Assembly: GCA_029255685.2 (NCBI GenBank)
Contig: CM055313.2
Location: forward strand, 76,858,641-76,922,640
Direction of reading: 5' to 3'
Length of the DNA: 64,000 nt
Origin: Silene conica
Taxonomy: Eukaryota; Streptophyta; Magnoliopsida; Caryophyllales; Caryophyllaceae
The number at the start of each line of letters is the position of its first letter. The first letter of the stretch is position 1. Shown here one piece after another: positions 21,879 through 32,803 of the stretch. The notes under the pieces are model-generated. The model had not been told where the DNA came from. It did no database searches and saw nothing but the letters and a program-made list of their open reading frames with translations. Made by a program: the position numbers and the translations under genes.

Positions 21879-24800
21879 TCACATCATGTTACCGGAGATG
21901 TGACATGGCTGGCAGACTCTCACTCGATCCCTCCATACCCGGTTACTCTCCCTAATGGGCAGAGCGTGTCGGCTATGCTTGCCGGGATAGTTCACTTGAA
22001 TGAGCATCTTGTTTTACGGGATGTTTTATACGTCCCTAGTCTTACTTGCAATCTCCTCTCTGTTTCTCAATTAATTTCGACTACTGATTGTGTTGTCAGT
22101 TTCAATAACTTGTCTTGTCACATTCAGGACCGGTCTTTGAGGACGAGGATTGGAGTCGGTGAGCAACGGGACGGTCTTTATTTGCTGCATGCGGTGTTCA
22201 AGCCAACTATTCATCGGGTGAGCGTTGATTCTATTGAATTGTGGCATCGACGTCTTGGTCATCCGTCTCATAAAATAGTTAAACTTTTGCCTTGTGTTGG
22301 TCATTCCCGTACTCCTTCGGATATTGCTTGTGAAGTTTGTCATGAAGCAAAACACAGTCGTAGCTCTTTTGATTTGAATGAAAATAAAGCTTCGACTCTT
22401 TTTGAATTAATTCATTGCGATTTATGGGGCCCCTATCGGTCTCTGTCTACTTGTGGGGCTAAGTATTTTCTCACAATTGTTGACGATTTCTCCCGTACTG
22501 TTTGGGTATATTTATTGCTTGATAAGCGTGAGGTTACCGACATGTTTTTACACTTCTTTGCCTTGGTGAAAAATCAGTTTAATGCTAGTGTTAAAATTGT
22601 TCAATCGGACAATGGCACGGAATTTTTTAAGATGACCGATTTTTTTACTCACAATGGTGTCCTCTTTCGTACATCCTGTGTTGGGACCCCTCAACAGAAT
22701 GGTTGGGTTGAGCGTAAACACCGCCATATCCTTAATGTGTCACGAGCTTTAATGTTCCAAGCTAATTTACCAGTCATTTTTTGGGGCGAATGCGTTTTAA
22801 CGGCAGCTTATTTAATTAACCGCACCCCATCTCATCTTTTACATGATAAAACACCTTATGAGCTTCTATTTGGATCCGTGCCAAATTATTCTCATATCCG
22901 TACTTTTGGGTGTCTCTGTTTCGCTCATAACTTACATACCAAAGGCGATAAATTTGCTAAAAGAAGCCGCAAATGTTTATGTCTTGGGTATCCTCTTACT
23001 AAAAAAGGGTGGCGAGTCTATGATCTTGAGACACGGGAAATCTTTGTGAGTCGGGATGTGTATTTCTATTAAGATAGTTTTCCATATGACACACATACTC
23101 CATCTTCTTCAAGCCCCATTTCGACCCCTGCTACTGACGTATCACGTTTGGGCTCGTCCGAATCTGATGAAGACATGGGCTGTTTGGATGCTGGGCCTGA
23201 ACTCGGTAATGGGCCTACCGAAACAGACACAGGGGCAGGGGATGGGCCTACCGAAACTGAAACAGGGGCAGGGGGTGATACTCTAGTGGACACGAGCTCT
23301 ATTGTCCAGCCCGGCCCATCTGAGTCGGTTACTACTATTGACATGGGTAGCGGTAAACGAACCAAAATACCCTCGACCCGTCTTCGTGGATATGTAGTTG
23401 GCACCGCATGCACCTCATCCGCTTCCGATTCATCTCCCGGCTCACCACCTGACTCTCCTCGTTCCTCAGGTACTCCCTATGCTATTACCAATTATGTTTC
23501 ATGTAATAAATTTTCGTCGAAATAACGTGCCTTTCTTGCAGCCATCACTTCGGGTGTTGAACCTCCTAATTTCCGTATTGCTTTAGTTGATCCTATTTGG
23601 TGCAAGGCAATGGCAGATGCGATTGTTGCTCTCGAAAATAATGCTACTTGGGAATTATCTAATCTTCCCGCTGGAAAAAAGGCTCTTGGCTGCCGTTGGG
23701 TTTTTAAAATTAAATATAACTCCGATGGCAGTATTGGACGATACAAGGCTTGTTTGGTAATCTTGGGCAATCACCAAGTAGAAGGTATTGACTATGGTGA
23801 AACCTTCGCGCCGGTGGTCAAAATGGTTACTATTCGATCTGTTTTAGCTGTGGCCGCTGTAAAAAACTGGGAGCTGCATCAGATGGACGTACATAATGCA
23901 TTCTTACACGGTGATCTTGATGAGGAAGTTTACATGAAGCTTCCACCCGGTTTTGGTAGTGGTAAAGAAGGGAAGGTTTGTCGGTTGCGCAAATCTTTAT
24001 ATGGCCTACGGCAAGCTCCTCGGTGTTGGTTTGCCAAGTTGGCCTCTGCTTTGCGCCGGTACGGTTTCCTTCAGTCTTATTATGACTACTCATTATTCAG
24101 CTTTACTCACAACAACACTTGTCTCCATGTTTTAGTTTATGTGGATGACCTTGTCATTGCCGGTAATGATTCCGTTGCTATTACAAAATTTAAAAAATAT
24201 CTTGGAGATTGTTTCCATATGAAGGATTTGGGAGTCTTGAAATATTTTCTGGGCCTTGAGGTTGCGCGTAATTCCGAGGGTATTTTCTTGAGTCAACGAA
24301 AATATGCTCTTGACATTATTACTGAGACCGGCTTGTTGGGCTCCAAACCTGTGGCCACACCCATCGACCAAAACCATAATCTTGGGCTAGCCACGGGTGC
24401 CTTTCTTGATGATATCGCGTCTTATCGGCGTCTTGTTGGTCGTCTTGTGTATTTAAGTGTCACACGGCCAGATCTTTCTTTCGTCGTTCATGTTTTATCT
24501 CGGTTCTTGAGTTAGCCACGAACAGAGCATTATGATGCCGCTCTCCGTGTTGTCCGCTATCTTAAAGGATGTCCAGGCCAAGGGGTTATCTTTCGCTCTC
24601 ATTGTGAACTTGTTGTCACTGGCTGGTGTGACTCCGACTGGGGCAGTGATCCGTCCACTCGTCGTTCTATTTCTGGTTAGATTGTTTTTCTCGGTAACTC
24701 TCCTATCTCGTGGAAGACTAAGAAGCAGAATACGGTCTCTTTATCTTCCGCCGAGGCCGACTACAGAGCCATGGTCGCTGTTTTTTGTGAATTAAAATGG

Positions 24801-25094
24801 GTGAAAGGATTACTTCTCAGTCTTGGGGTACCTTTTACTTCTTCTATTGATGTGTTTTCTGACAGTATGTCCGCAATTCAGCTTGCTCAGAATCCCGTTT
24901 TTCATGAGCGCACGAAGCATGTCGAGATCGACTGTCATTTCATCCGTGATGCGATCATTGCCCGTTTCATCACCCCTTCACATGTATCGACTAAGGAGCA
25001 ACTTGCTGATATTTTTACTAGAGCCTTAGCGTCTTCCCAATTTCTTTTTCTCTTTCGCAAACTGGGCATTCTTGATTTACATGCTCCAGTTTGA
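21858..25094 (+). pseudogene. Copia pol: protease remnant, integrase, reverse transcriptase, RNase H
   Basis: After the frameshift the frame reads GASHHVTGDVTWL (protease), then HRRLGHPSH and an HHCC zinc site (IACEVCHEAKHS). Next come the integrase core with D in HCDLWGPY, D in QSDNGTEF and E in GWVERKHRH, the reverse transcriptase with GCRWVFKIKYNSDG, KSLYGLRQAPRCW and the catalytic YVDD (about 24138), and RNase H with SSAEADYRAM and the C-terminal KEQLADIFTRAL. Lesions: a stop at 23070 just after the integrase, a stop at 23523, a stop at 24513 and a further shift near 24680-24770. All catalytic residues of integrase and reverse transcriptase remain, so decay looks recent. Confidence 0.9.
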
Positions 25095-25100
25095 GGGGGG

Positions 25101-25229
25101 TATTAGGGCCGGCATTTGTATTGTGTTGCCAAGGCCCACACTTTGTATTTAAAGGCATCAAAGCCACTCATTATCATCAAGCAATAAAACACAATAAACA
25201 AATGAACAACTGTGTATTACGTTTTAACA
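25101..25229 (+). repeat. Copia 3' LTR, 129 bp
   Basis: Same length as the 5' LTR; four differences seen by eye (about 3 percent). It is followed by the GTATT target duplication. Confidence 0.9.
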
Positions 25230-25434
25230 GTATTCCATGGCAACGCTGCACCATCGATTCCCGCAATTTCGCTTCCACCTCTTTGTTAAACTCCATGGCT
25301 TTATTGTACCTCTTTGTTAAACTCCATGGCTTTATTGTACCTCTTTGTTTTATTTCCCCTTTGGTCATAATACATACGGAGTGTGACGTTTGGTTACATA
25401 AACTCAATTGCATATTTGCATGTATACCTGACAA
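25230..25434 (-). pseudogene. Broken paralogue of the ubiquitin-like/coiled-coil gene, part 2
   Basis: On the minus strand the reading NKAMEFNKEVEAKL matches [10 protein letters not shown] of the intact exon 1 and runs up to the copia target site, so it is the upstream continuation of the piece at 20350-20640. A 31-bp tandem duplication (TTTATTGTACCTCTTTG units near 25300-25350) disrupts it. Confidence 0.65.
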
Positions 25435-25905
25435 ACGCTATTGGATTTAAAAAACGAGATGTAAGTCCGTACGTAGTCCAACCCGAAATAACACGTAATA
25501 ACCCTTCTTTTCGACTCAAACCCGATATGAACTGTAAACAGCGAGTCAGTTTAAACATGGCATAATTCTATTTACTTTTTCGGTTTATACAGTTGGTAAA
25601 GTAAAGACCCTAGACAGTAGACACTATCTTTTACGAGTATTTTGATCTTAGTCTAACCCGATACCCTTAAAAGCTAGCCCATGCGACCCTATACATATTC
25701 AGACCTCACTCGGTCACTTGTTAGCCAGACCCAGGACCCCACACGCTCAACTGGTCTAATTCTTGGCAATCATTTCAATAACTGAGCCAGGTTAAAGTAC
25801 AAGTAGTGTACATTGTACAACCCACCTAAGAGAAGGGGAAAACAATGACTAAAAACCTGGTCCAATGAAGGAAGCTTTTCTAACAGAAATATAAGCACAA
25901 AGACT
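25435..25905. other. Intergenic, no feature recognised
   Basis: No convincing coding frame, terminal repeat or RNA gene. Confidence 0.5.
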
Positions 25906-26321
25906 TCATGTTGTACCATTGATGAGGCCATGAAAGTGGAGAAAGATGAGGACAACATATTGAGGTTTCGAGAGCAACCAGAACTCTTAATATTGACAAA
26001 ATAGCCAAGTTTCAGCTTAAGCAAAGTGCAGGAATTTACATTCCGACCTATATTACATTTGCACATCAGTAGATAAGGAAAAAAGAGGTCTTCATTATTC
26101 TTGCTTTATGTCATAATTTGAATCATCGACCGCAAAATATTCATCTAGACCAGTTGCTATGAATCTTAAAGTTACATTCACTTTTTCGGACAGGCAAAAC
26201 TAAAGTGAATGACGTAAATGATCCCAACTACAAACGCCGATATCTCATAAAGAAAATCATATTAAATGTAAATATAGTCACATACGACTACTATAAAAAC
26301 ACATTTCTGCTTGGTAGATTT

Positions 26322-28363
26322 TTAAGCACAAAGACGGAGCATAATGTGGATGGTGGATTCCTTTGTGATGTTATAGTGGGCAAGGGTGCGGCTGTCTTCA
26401 AGCGATTTTCCCGAGAAGAATAGAAGTTGTCGGTGTGATGGGATGCTCTCTTTGACTTGGATCTTGGACTTGAGGCTGCCGATTGTCTCAGAGGGTTTGA
26501 CTCTGATGACTATTGTCTTGCCACTAAGGGTTTTCAAGAAGATTTGCATGCCAGTTACTTCTACGTCTTGTTTGTGGTCACTCGCATCACTAGAAGCTGT
26601 CCAATTCTGTCCTACAAACTTTTTCTCAGAAAGCAATGTCGGCTCCGCAAACTCTCTACGTTTTCTGGACTTCAAAGAGCATTTCCCATCATTGACCTGG
26701 CTTTCAGAAGCTGGATCTGGAGAAGAGAGAAAAAAGCAAAGGGTAAATGGGTTCATTTCTTAGGACCATAGATATTAGATAGTCTGGCTCTGGCAACATC
26801 TCAACCTACTGTTCATGACAGCTTTAAAGAAATAGTAACAATTTATCTACAACAAGTTTCTCTCACCAGATACCTACTTCCTATTTGTAATCAAGACAAA
26901 ATATTATCTCTACATAAATATGGGGCGAACTAAGGCCCTATTCTGGCTTAATTTCAGCTCCTTTCGCCTATATTTCGTTAGGTTTTATTTACGCTCAGTC
27001 AATTATGTTTAGTTAATCTCTTTACAAAATTAACTTTTAGTTCAACTAAATTCATTTCACCTCAGTTCCACACAATTTAGTTCAATTAAACTCTACTCCA
27101 ATTACTCCAATTCAGCTCGTTTCAGCCGAGACGGAAAGAATAGAGCCTAAGTCTCATGTATCACATATTCACATCCATCATAATGCAGCAACCAAATGGA
27201 AGAGGAAGGACTCTTAAATCCCCAAAAATACAACTACTAAACATCCAACGCAACCTCATAACTATATATCCTCATCATGGCTCTTTTGAAGCCAAACAAA
27301 ATTGCTCCTGGTTAATGAAAATCCTCTTCAAGTATCCAAACACGGTATATATTTCCCCATCCGTTCTAAACTTCTAATTATGGTTTACTGTTGATTAAAA
27401 TACGTCTCACACAGATTGTAAGCAAACAACAGAGTCGGAAGGAATATCTTTCTGAAGTAGTACAAACCAGAATACACATCAACTGTTCCAGCAAACATTA
27501 CTCGTTTGAGATAGATCAAACTTGTGTCATAAAATCACCAGCACTCTACTCCGATAACAAATCAAAACCACAAACATGTGAACAAAACACCAAACACTAC
27601 TTTCCACTGATGAATAAGTGGCACTTAAACATCAAGGTAGTATCGGAAAGAACACAACTAATTTAGAACAAATTCAGTGGGAGAAGTCGAAAAGGGGACA
27701 ATAAAAATGGAACGAAGCGGATTTCTGTTTACAATTAGCAAACCATATTAATAAAGAAACAAGCTTTGTGAAATTCCAAATACCTGATTCCAAATTCCCA
27801 CATATCTCCATTTGTTCCTTCCCCCTCAATTTACCCTTCAATTCCCCCAATTCCACCTCTTTTTCCGTCAAAACGTCCCTCAAATCATTTAATTTTCCCA
27901 GTAATTCTCCCCTTTCCTTATCAAATCCCCTCTTCAATTCCTCCACTTTTTCCTCTGCCTTCCGAATATATTGCAGCACCACGTTATACGTCTTAAAAGC
28001 CTCCGCCTCGTTATCCTGGCTAAACCCTGATCTCCTACTTAAAACTTCCAATTCATCATTCTTTACTTCCAAATTTCTCTCCAATTTACGACGCTCAAAA
28101 TCCCAAGCTAACTGCTCTTCCATCAATTTCTCCAATTTTGCCTCAATCTCCTTGTTATACTCCGATGCTTGATCATACCTCCCTAATTTCGTCGTTAAAT
28201 ATACCAATTCGTCATTTTTAACCTCCAACTCTCTATCCAATCGACGACGTTGAACATCGCAAGAAAGATGTTCAGCTTTGAGTTTCCCCAATTCATCCTC
28301 CAAAGAGTGGATTTTAGCCCGATAAAAACGAAGTTTTTCTACGTGGCAAGAATTGAATCTCAT
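26322..28363 (-). CDS. Coiled-coil plus C-terminal ubiquitin-like domain protein, two exons
   Basis: Proposed CDS: complement(join(26322..26716, 27784..28363)), 324 aa. Exon 1 ends TCAG before GTATTTGG; exon 2 follows TTTTTTCTCTCTTCTCCAG, and the split codon stays in frame. Residues 1-193 are charged and heptad-like, probably a coiled coil, with two related blocks ([13 protein letters not shown] and [13 protein letters not shown], about 50 residues apart). Residues 194-249 are a basic/serine-rich linker. Residues 250-324 are a ubiquitin-like domain starting [12 protein letters not shown]. It keeps lysines equivalent to K6, K11, K27, K29, K33, K48 and K63. It ends RLCA, not RLRGG, so it cannot be conjugated like ubiquitin, and two hydrophobic-patch positions differ (I44 to F, V70 to M). 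Likely a fixed adaptor domain. Specific function unknown; homologous sequences flank it at 18216-25434 and 63157-63265. Confidence 0.8.
26934..27147. mobile_element. MITE in the intron (PIF/Harbinger-like), TSD TAA
   Basis: GGCCCTATTCT at the left and AGAATAGAGCC at the right form terminal inverted repeats with one mismatch. TAA is duplicated at 26931-26933 and 27148-27150. 214 bp, no coding, inside the 1067-bp intron of the ubiquitin-like gene. Confidence 0.75.
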
Positions 28364-28373
28364 TGTTCGTCAA

Positions 28374-28382
28374 TTAGGGTTT
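28374..28382 (-). promoter_or_regulatory. Telo-box (AAACCCTAA) just upstream of the ubiquitin-like gene
   Basis: AAACCCTAA on the minus strand 10 bp before the proposed start codon, in the presumed 5' UTR. Telo-boxes are common near transcription starts of plant translation and growth-related genes (established knowledge). Confidence 0.5.
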
Positions 28383-28780
28383 CGAATAATAGTACGCAGT
28401 ATTTGTGATGCTATAATCTCTATAAATTTCCAGTAATAGTCCTAACGGGTCACGTAACTACTTACGTACAGTGAATCGTCGGGGCAAAAACGTAAACATA
28501 AAAATTTTCAAGCTGCACTATTGTGTACCGTGGACTGTGTACTAGGGTTGGTCAAGAGTGCGGGTTGGAATTGGCAATTTCGAACCCGATCCGTTATTGA
28601 ACCCCGGTCTAACCCGTCCCGTCTCACCGGGTCCAAACTCGGCCCGGCCTGTATGGATGAAGGAATCGGGTCCGGGTCCAATTTTTGGAGCCTAGTCCGA
28701 AGGGTGACCCGTATGTGTAACCCGTAAACCAGCCCGTGCACCCGGCCCGACAGCCCATGTACAAGCTGTAAGCCTGTAAG
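28383..28780. other. Upstream region and CCCG-rich repeat of uncertain type
   Basis: 28383-28500 is the likely promoter region of the ubiquitin-like gene. 28545-28750 is rich in GGGTY/RACCC words (CCCGTCCCGTCTCACCGGG) seen in many plant nonautonomous hAT elements, but clean ends could not be set. Open frames across it are composition artefacts. Confidence 0.4.
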
Positions 28781-29337
28781 TAGAGTTGTTCACGGGCGGT
28801 ACCGTCCGAAAACCTGGCCCAACTGGCCCAAATTTTTACCGAGTTTGGACATCATTTTTTTGAAAAAATGGGCCGGGTTCCCGGCCCAATCCATTTTAGT
28901 AAATGGGCCAAGTACGGACAAGAGAAATGTAAAACGGGCTGGCCCATCCAGCCCGCTATACTAATATGAGCAATTAATATATAATTAATTTTTGCTTATT
29001 TTTTAATCTTGTTTTGATTTTGAAACTTATATTCAGATGATCAATTTAGTCGTCCTTTTATTTTGTGTATTGATGTTAAGAACTAAAAACTTAATTCAAT
29101 GTCGGCTTTGTAAATTTATCGCGTTGTTAATTACTTAATTAATTAATTTCTCAAAAGTTGACAGAAAAATATGAGCCCATCAGCCCACGGGTTGCCCGAA
29201 TTTAACAGTTGGGCGGGTAAAGGCAAAGAGAAGTGGCCCGCTATTTTAGCCCAACCCGCCCGCTATAATCTTATAGGGCATACTTTTTCCTTTTAACCCG
29301 ATCCATATCTGACTCAAACCCGCATTTGGACAGCTAT
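28781..29337. mobile_element. Nonautonomous hAT element, 8-bp TSD
   Basis: The left end TAGAGTTGTTCACGGGCGG and right end (reverse complement ATAGCTGTCCAAATGCGG) are imperfect inverted repeats of hAT type. The 8-bp flanks are cctgtaag (28773-28780) and actgtaag (29338-29345), 7 of 8 matching. 557 bp, with GGCCCG-rich arms and an AT-rich centre; no transposase. Confidence 0.7.
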
Positions 29338-29449
29338 ACTGTAAGCAGCTGTTGTGGGAATGGAAAGTAGCCGTTGGAATTAAGGTTTGAATTTAATTGA
29401 AGTTGTTAGAATTGAGGTAATTGAAGTACACTTAGGGGCTAGTAAGTAG

Positions 29450-29645
29450 TACAATATCTCATTTGTAACGGCGGTATCCGTCACAAACTTGTGACGGATA
29501 CCGTTTTCTCTCACAAAATACCCACTTTTTCTCTCTCTTCGACACTATTCATGTGATCCTCTTTCTCCACTAACTCATTTTGTATCCATTTTATCTCACA
29601 AAATATCCGTCACAAATGGTGACCCGTTACAAGCAAGACTTACTA
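29450..29645. mobile_element. MITE with 9-bp TSD (MULE-like)
   Basis: AGTAAGTAG is repeated exactly at 29441-29449 and 29646-29654. Ends carry TTGTAACGG (left) and CCGTTACAAG (right), with TATCCGTCACAAA/TGTGACGGATA subterminal inverted motifs. 196 bp, non-coding. The 9-bp duplication suggests Mutator-like mobilisation. Confidence 0.7.
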
Positions 29646-29752
29646 AGTAAGTAGTCGTTGCTTTGTCCTCTTTTTTCTTCTTTTTTTAAAAATTTCTTCA
29701 AATTCACAATTTTTTTCTATAAATACCCCATTAACACAACATAATTAGTAGG

Positions 29753-30160
29753 AGGACCATACATCTCATGTACTACCACTAATTTTATACTTTTTGAGCA
29801 TTTATAGAAAAGATTTTGAATTTTGTTTTAAAAATTATGAGTATAGGTATAAAGTTTTTGAGTTAAGTTATTAAAACATTAAGCTCAAAAACTTGCAATA
29901 TAAACTTAGTTATATTTTAGTTTTAACGAAAAAAAATTAAAATCTAACTTATAAATTTTTCTAAGCTCAGAAAAAATACACATATACTAAAAAACAAATA
30001 AAGTTTGACGTAATAAGCTAAAAAACTCATGCTCAAAAACAAATAAAAAGCTCCAAAAAATATTCATAAGCCAAAAAAATTATTCATATGCTCAAAAAAA
30101 TTATTCATATGCTCAAAAACTAAGAAAAGTGTGAGGTAATACATCTGATGTATGTTCCTA
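29753..30160. mobile_element. AT-rich MITE with about 48-bp inverted repeats
   Basis: The left end CCATACATCTCATGTACTACC...TTTTTGAGCAT is inverted at the right end ATGCTCAAAAACTAAG...TACATCTGATGTATG. The centre has repeated ATTCATATGCTCAAAAA units. Target duplication not resolved. Confidence 0.55.
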
Positions 30161-30594
30161 TTTCTCCAACACAATTACCACACAACTCATCTACCTATCA
30201 ACTCTCTTCTAAATTCTTTTATAATTCTCTTCAATTTCAAGTTCAACATAATTTTCTTAAATTTCCTCCTACAACAAAAATTTAAAAAATACTCTCGTAA
30301 ATCTATAATTCTCTTAAATTTCTATCGTCATATAATTGTTAGTTTATTTCTATTAAAAAAATTAACAAAAAAGTGGAAAGTAGATTATATACTAAGAAGA
30401 AATGAAAGCCATTTACCGTCGATCACAAGTCGAGAATTCTCAATTTAATTCTCAATTTCAATATAGAAATGGTAATAGTTTTATTTTATTATATTATATT
30501 TTTCAAGTTGATAATTTCATTTTTCAATTTAGTTATATTATATTTTATACAATTTGGTGTTATTAATATAATTTAGTAAATTTTTCATTCTTAA

Positions 30595-30650
30595 CTAGGT
30601 TTGTGACCCGTGAAATTCACCGGTTCATCTGTTTTAGTTTATTATTATAT
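30595..30650 (-). mobile_element. Helitron-like 3' end (minus strand)
   Basis: On the minus strand a hairpin (CCGGTGAATTTCACGG) is followed by GTCACAAAC and CTAG directly before a T: the hairpin-CTRR-T pattern of Helitron 3' ends. The element would extend to the right; its 5' end was not found. Confidence 0.4.
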
Positions 30651-32016
30651 TATATTTTTAAGATTTGTCTGAGCAATTAGATTATCCATTTAAAGAGATA
30701 GTCTTAAAATACAAAAAAGTTAGTTAGTTAATGACTTATTTTTTTGACAACTCTAATTTATTTTTAAAAGTATATATTGTACTTTATTAGTTGGTATTTT
30801 AATTAATATACTAATAGTACCTTAAATGAATTCATTAATTCACGACACTCATGCGTAAACTCATTATAAAAATTTGAGATAAGAGTTATTTTAATTTGAC
30901 GTGAATGAGAACGTGTCGACAGTCATTGGAAACTATAAATAATATATAAATCGAAATTAAATTTTACATTATTGATCCTATAATTATAAAGTATTCACCT
31001 CCAAAACCACCAGCAACATGGGTCCATGAACATGAACAAAATTAATTATTAATAAATATTTTAATGTAATTTTATTACTAATTTAGTGTAGTTGCTATGT
31101 AACAAAAAATAAAATGCTTAAGGTTGCTTTTAGTTAGATTAGATTGTATAGATAAATTATGTACTAAATTTTCTATATAGAAGCTTGTATGTCCATTTGT
31201 TATCTAGGTATATGAAGTTAGTGAGTGAAGACGAAAGGGCAAATTAATGCATAGCGTTTGATTGTTACTCTTTGTTGTTTTTCTTTTTTTTAGAATGATA
31301 AATTTAAGTTCAGTGTAAATAGCTTAAAACATACTTTTTAATTAAATTAGAGGAATTTTTATCTCAATATTTTATTTCTTATAAATCATATTTTTTAATA
31401 GTAGCACAGTTATGAAATTTAATAAATGTTAGTCTTAATATATCATCTATATCAATTTGTTAAAAATCCTAAATTTTAAATTTTGTAAAAATAATGATAA
31501 GTTAAGTTAAATAGTAACCTATTACAAATGATGAGGAAAACCAAAAAGTAATCTTGTTAAATAAAGAAATAAAAGTTAAATAAATATGTAGGTTAATAAC
31601 CAAACTTAGGAAAGGAAAATAAATAGTTTTTATTAAATTATTTTTGTGTTTACAACTAACATTTTTTATTTTTATTTTGTATTTATAAGTGTGACACATG
31701 ATTTTAGATATGACTTTGTTTGTAATAACACGTGACATAGTAAGATGCTTAGTATTGTATTTTTAACATCACGCTCAAAAGTCATGAACCTTGATTGATA
31801 TTATGGCTATCTTAAATTTGATAATAATAGAAAAAATGTTCAAGAATCATAAAATGTATACTTAATTGTTTATATTTTTTTGATAGAGGCAAAATTTGTA
31901 AATATTATTTTTTCTTATCCATATCGTCAATAGAATTATATGTGTCACTAATATGTCTAATCTATCTTTTCACATCAACATAAGTGTATTAAGGTTTAAA
32001 TTAATTAAATAATGTA
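30651..32016. other. AT-rich intergenic DNA, no feature recognised
   Basis: No coding frame above background and no clean terminal repeats. It may include the body of the Helitron-like element ending at 30595. Confidence 0.4.
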
Positions 32017-32237
32017 TTTATTGTTGTGAAACAAAGACAAGAGAGAATTATAGAGAGAAAGTAAGAGAGACAAAAGTAGGTTCTCATTCCATTATGAGGG
32101 GTATATATACATATACAATGAGGTAGAGTTTCCAAAAGATAAAACACTCTAAGATATTAGAAGATATGGACATCCATATAATATTATACTATAATATTTC
32201 ATAACACTCCCCCTTGGATGTCCATCGCTGAAGAAGA

Positions 32238-32803
32238 TGCCTCGTTAAAAACCTTCCTAGAAAAACCTCGTGGGAAAACACTAGTAAAGGAAAAGAGTAC
32301 ACTAATCTTCAAACACGCATAGCAAAACTGCCTCGTTAAAACCTTTCCATGGAAAACCCAGTGGGACAAAACCATAGCTAAGGAAAAAGAGTACAGCGCG
32401 TGTTACTCCCCCTGATGATGACATAACTTGATAAATCTTGAAATGATCCATGCTTTGATATAACTTCTCGATCGTTGAAGTAATACCCATTGTAGTTAAT
32501 AGACTTGAATCTCCGGTCAATAGAAATCCTTGACAGTTTCGATATCACATTTCTTTGATAACTCAAACTCTGGATATAATAATTTCATAACAAATCTTGG
32601 ATCTTCATTTCAATTGATACTTCCACAAAAATGATTCTTCTCCACAAAAACGACATGACATTATATGTCGAAAATAACTGTCATCTCAACAATAATGACG
32701 ATCATAACTATAGCGTAATAATGCGCTTATATTGCTACCTCGTTAAAAACCTTGCTAGGAAAAACCCGTTGGGACAAAAACCTAGTCGAAGGGAAAAAGA
32801 GTG
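32238..32803 (-). repeat. Three copies of a conserved copia 3' module
   Basis: CCTCGTTAAAAACCTT followed by GGAAAAACC-TGGGA-AAA and AAAGAGTACA-like ends recurs at 32239-32300, 32333-32395 and 32741-32803. This module is widespread near the 3' ends of plant copia elements (family knowledge, read on the minus strand as ...TTTTTAACGAGG). Its function is not established here. Confidence 0.7.

Larger units (their letters stand above)
20641..25229 (+). mobile_element. Ty1/copia retrotransposon with 129-bp LTRs, TSD GTATT
   Basis: LTRs at 20641-20769 and 25101-25229, each 129 bp and differing at about four positions, flanked by GTATT at 20636-20640 and 25230-25234. A primer-binding site TGGTATCAGTG follows at 20770 and a polypurine tract TTGAGGGGGG precedes the 3' LTR. 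Both LTRs begin TATTAGGGCC rather than TG, while the 3' ends are canonical ...AACA. One gag-pol coding region in copia order (gag, protease, integrase, reverse transcriptase, RNase H) fills the interior but is interrupted, so the copy is defective. It was inserted into exon 1 of the broken ubiquitin-like paralogue. Confidence 0.93.

Noticed and set aside
23069..23413. Minus-strand 114-aa frame in copia pol
   Set aside because: Antisense of the low-complexity linker between integrase and reverse transcriptase.
28508..28741. Frames over the CCCG-rich block upstream of the ubiquitin-like gene
   Set aside because: Composition-driven, open on both strands, with no motif; more likely part of a nonautonomous transposon.
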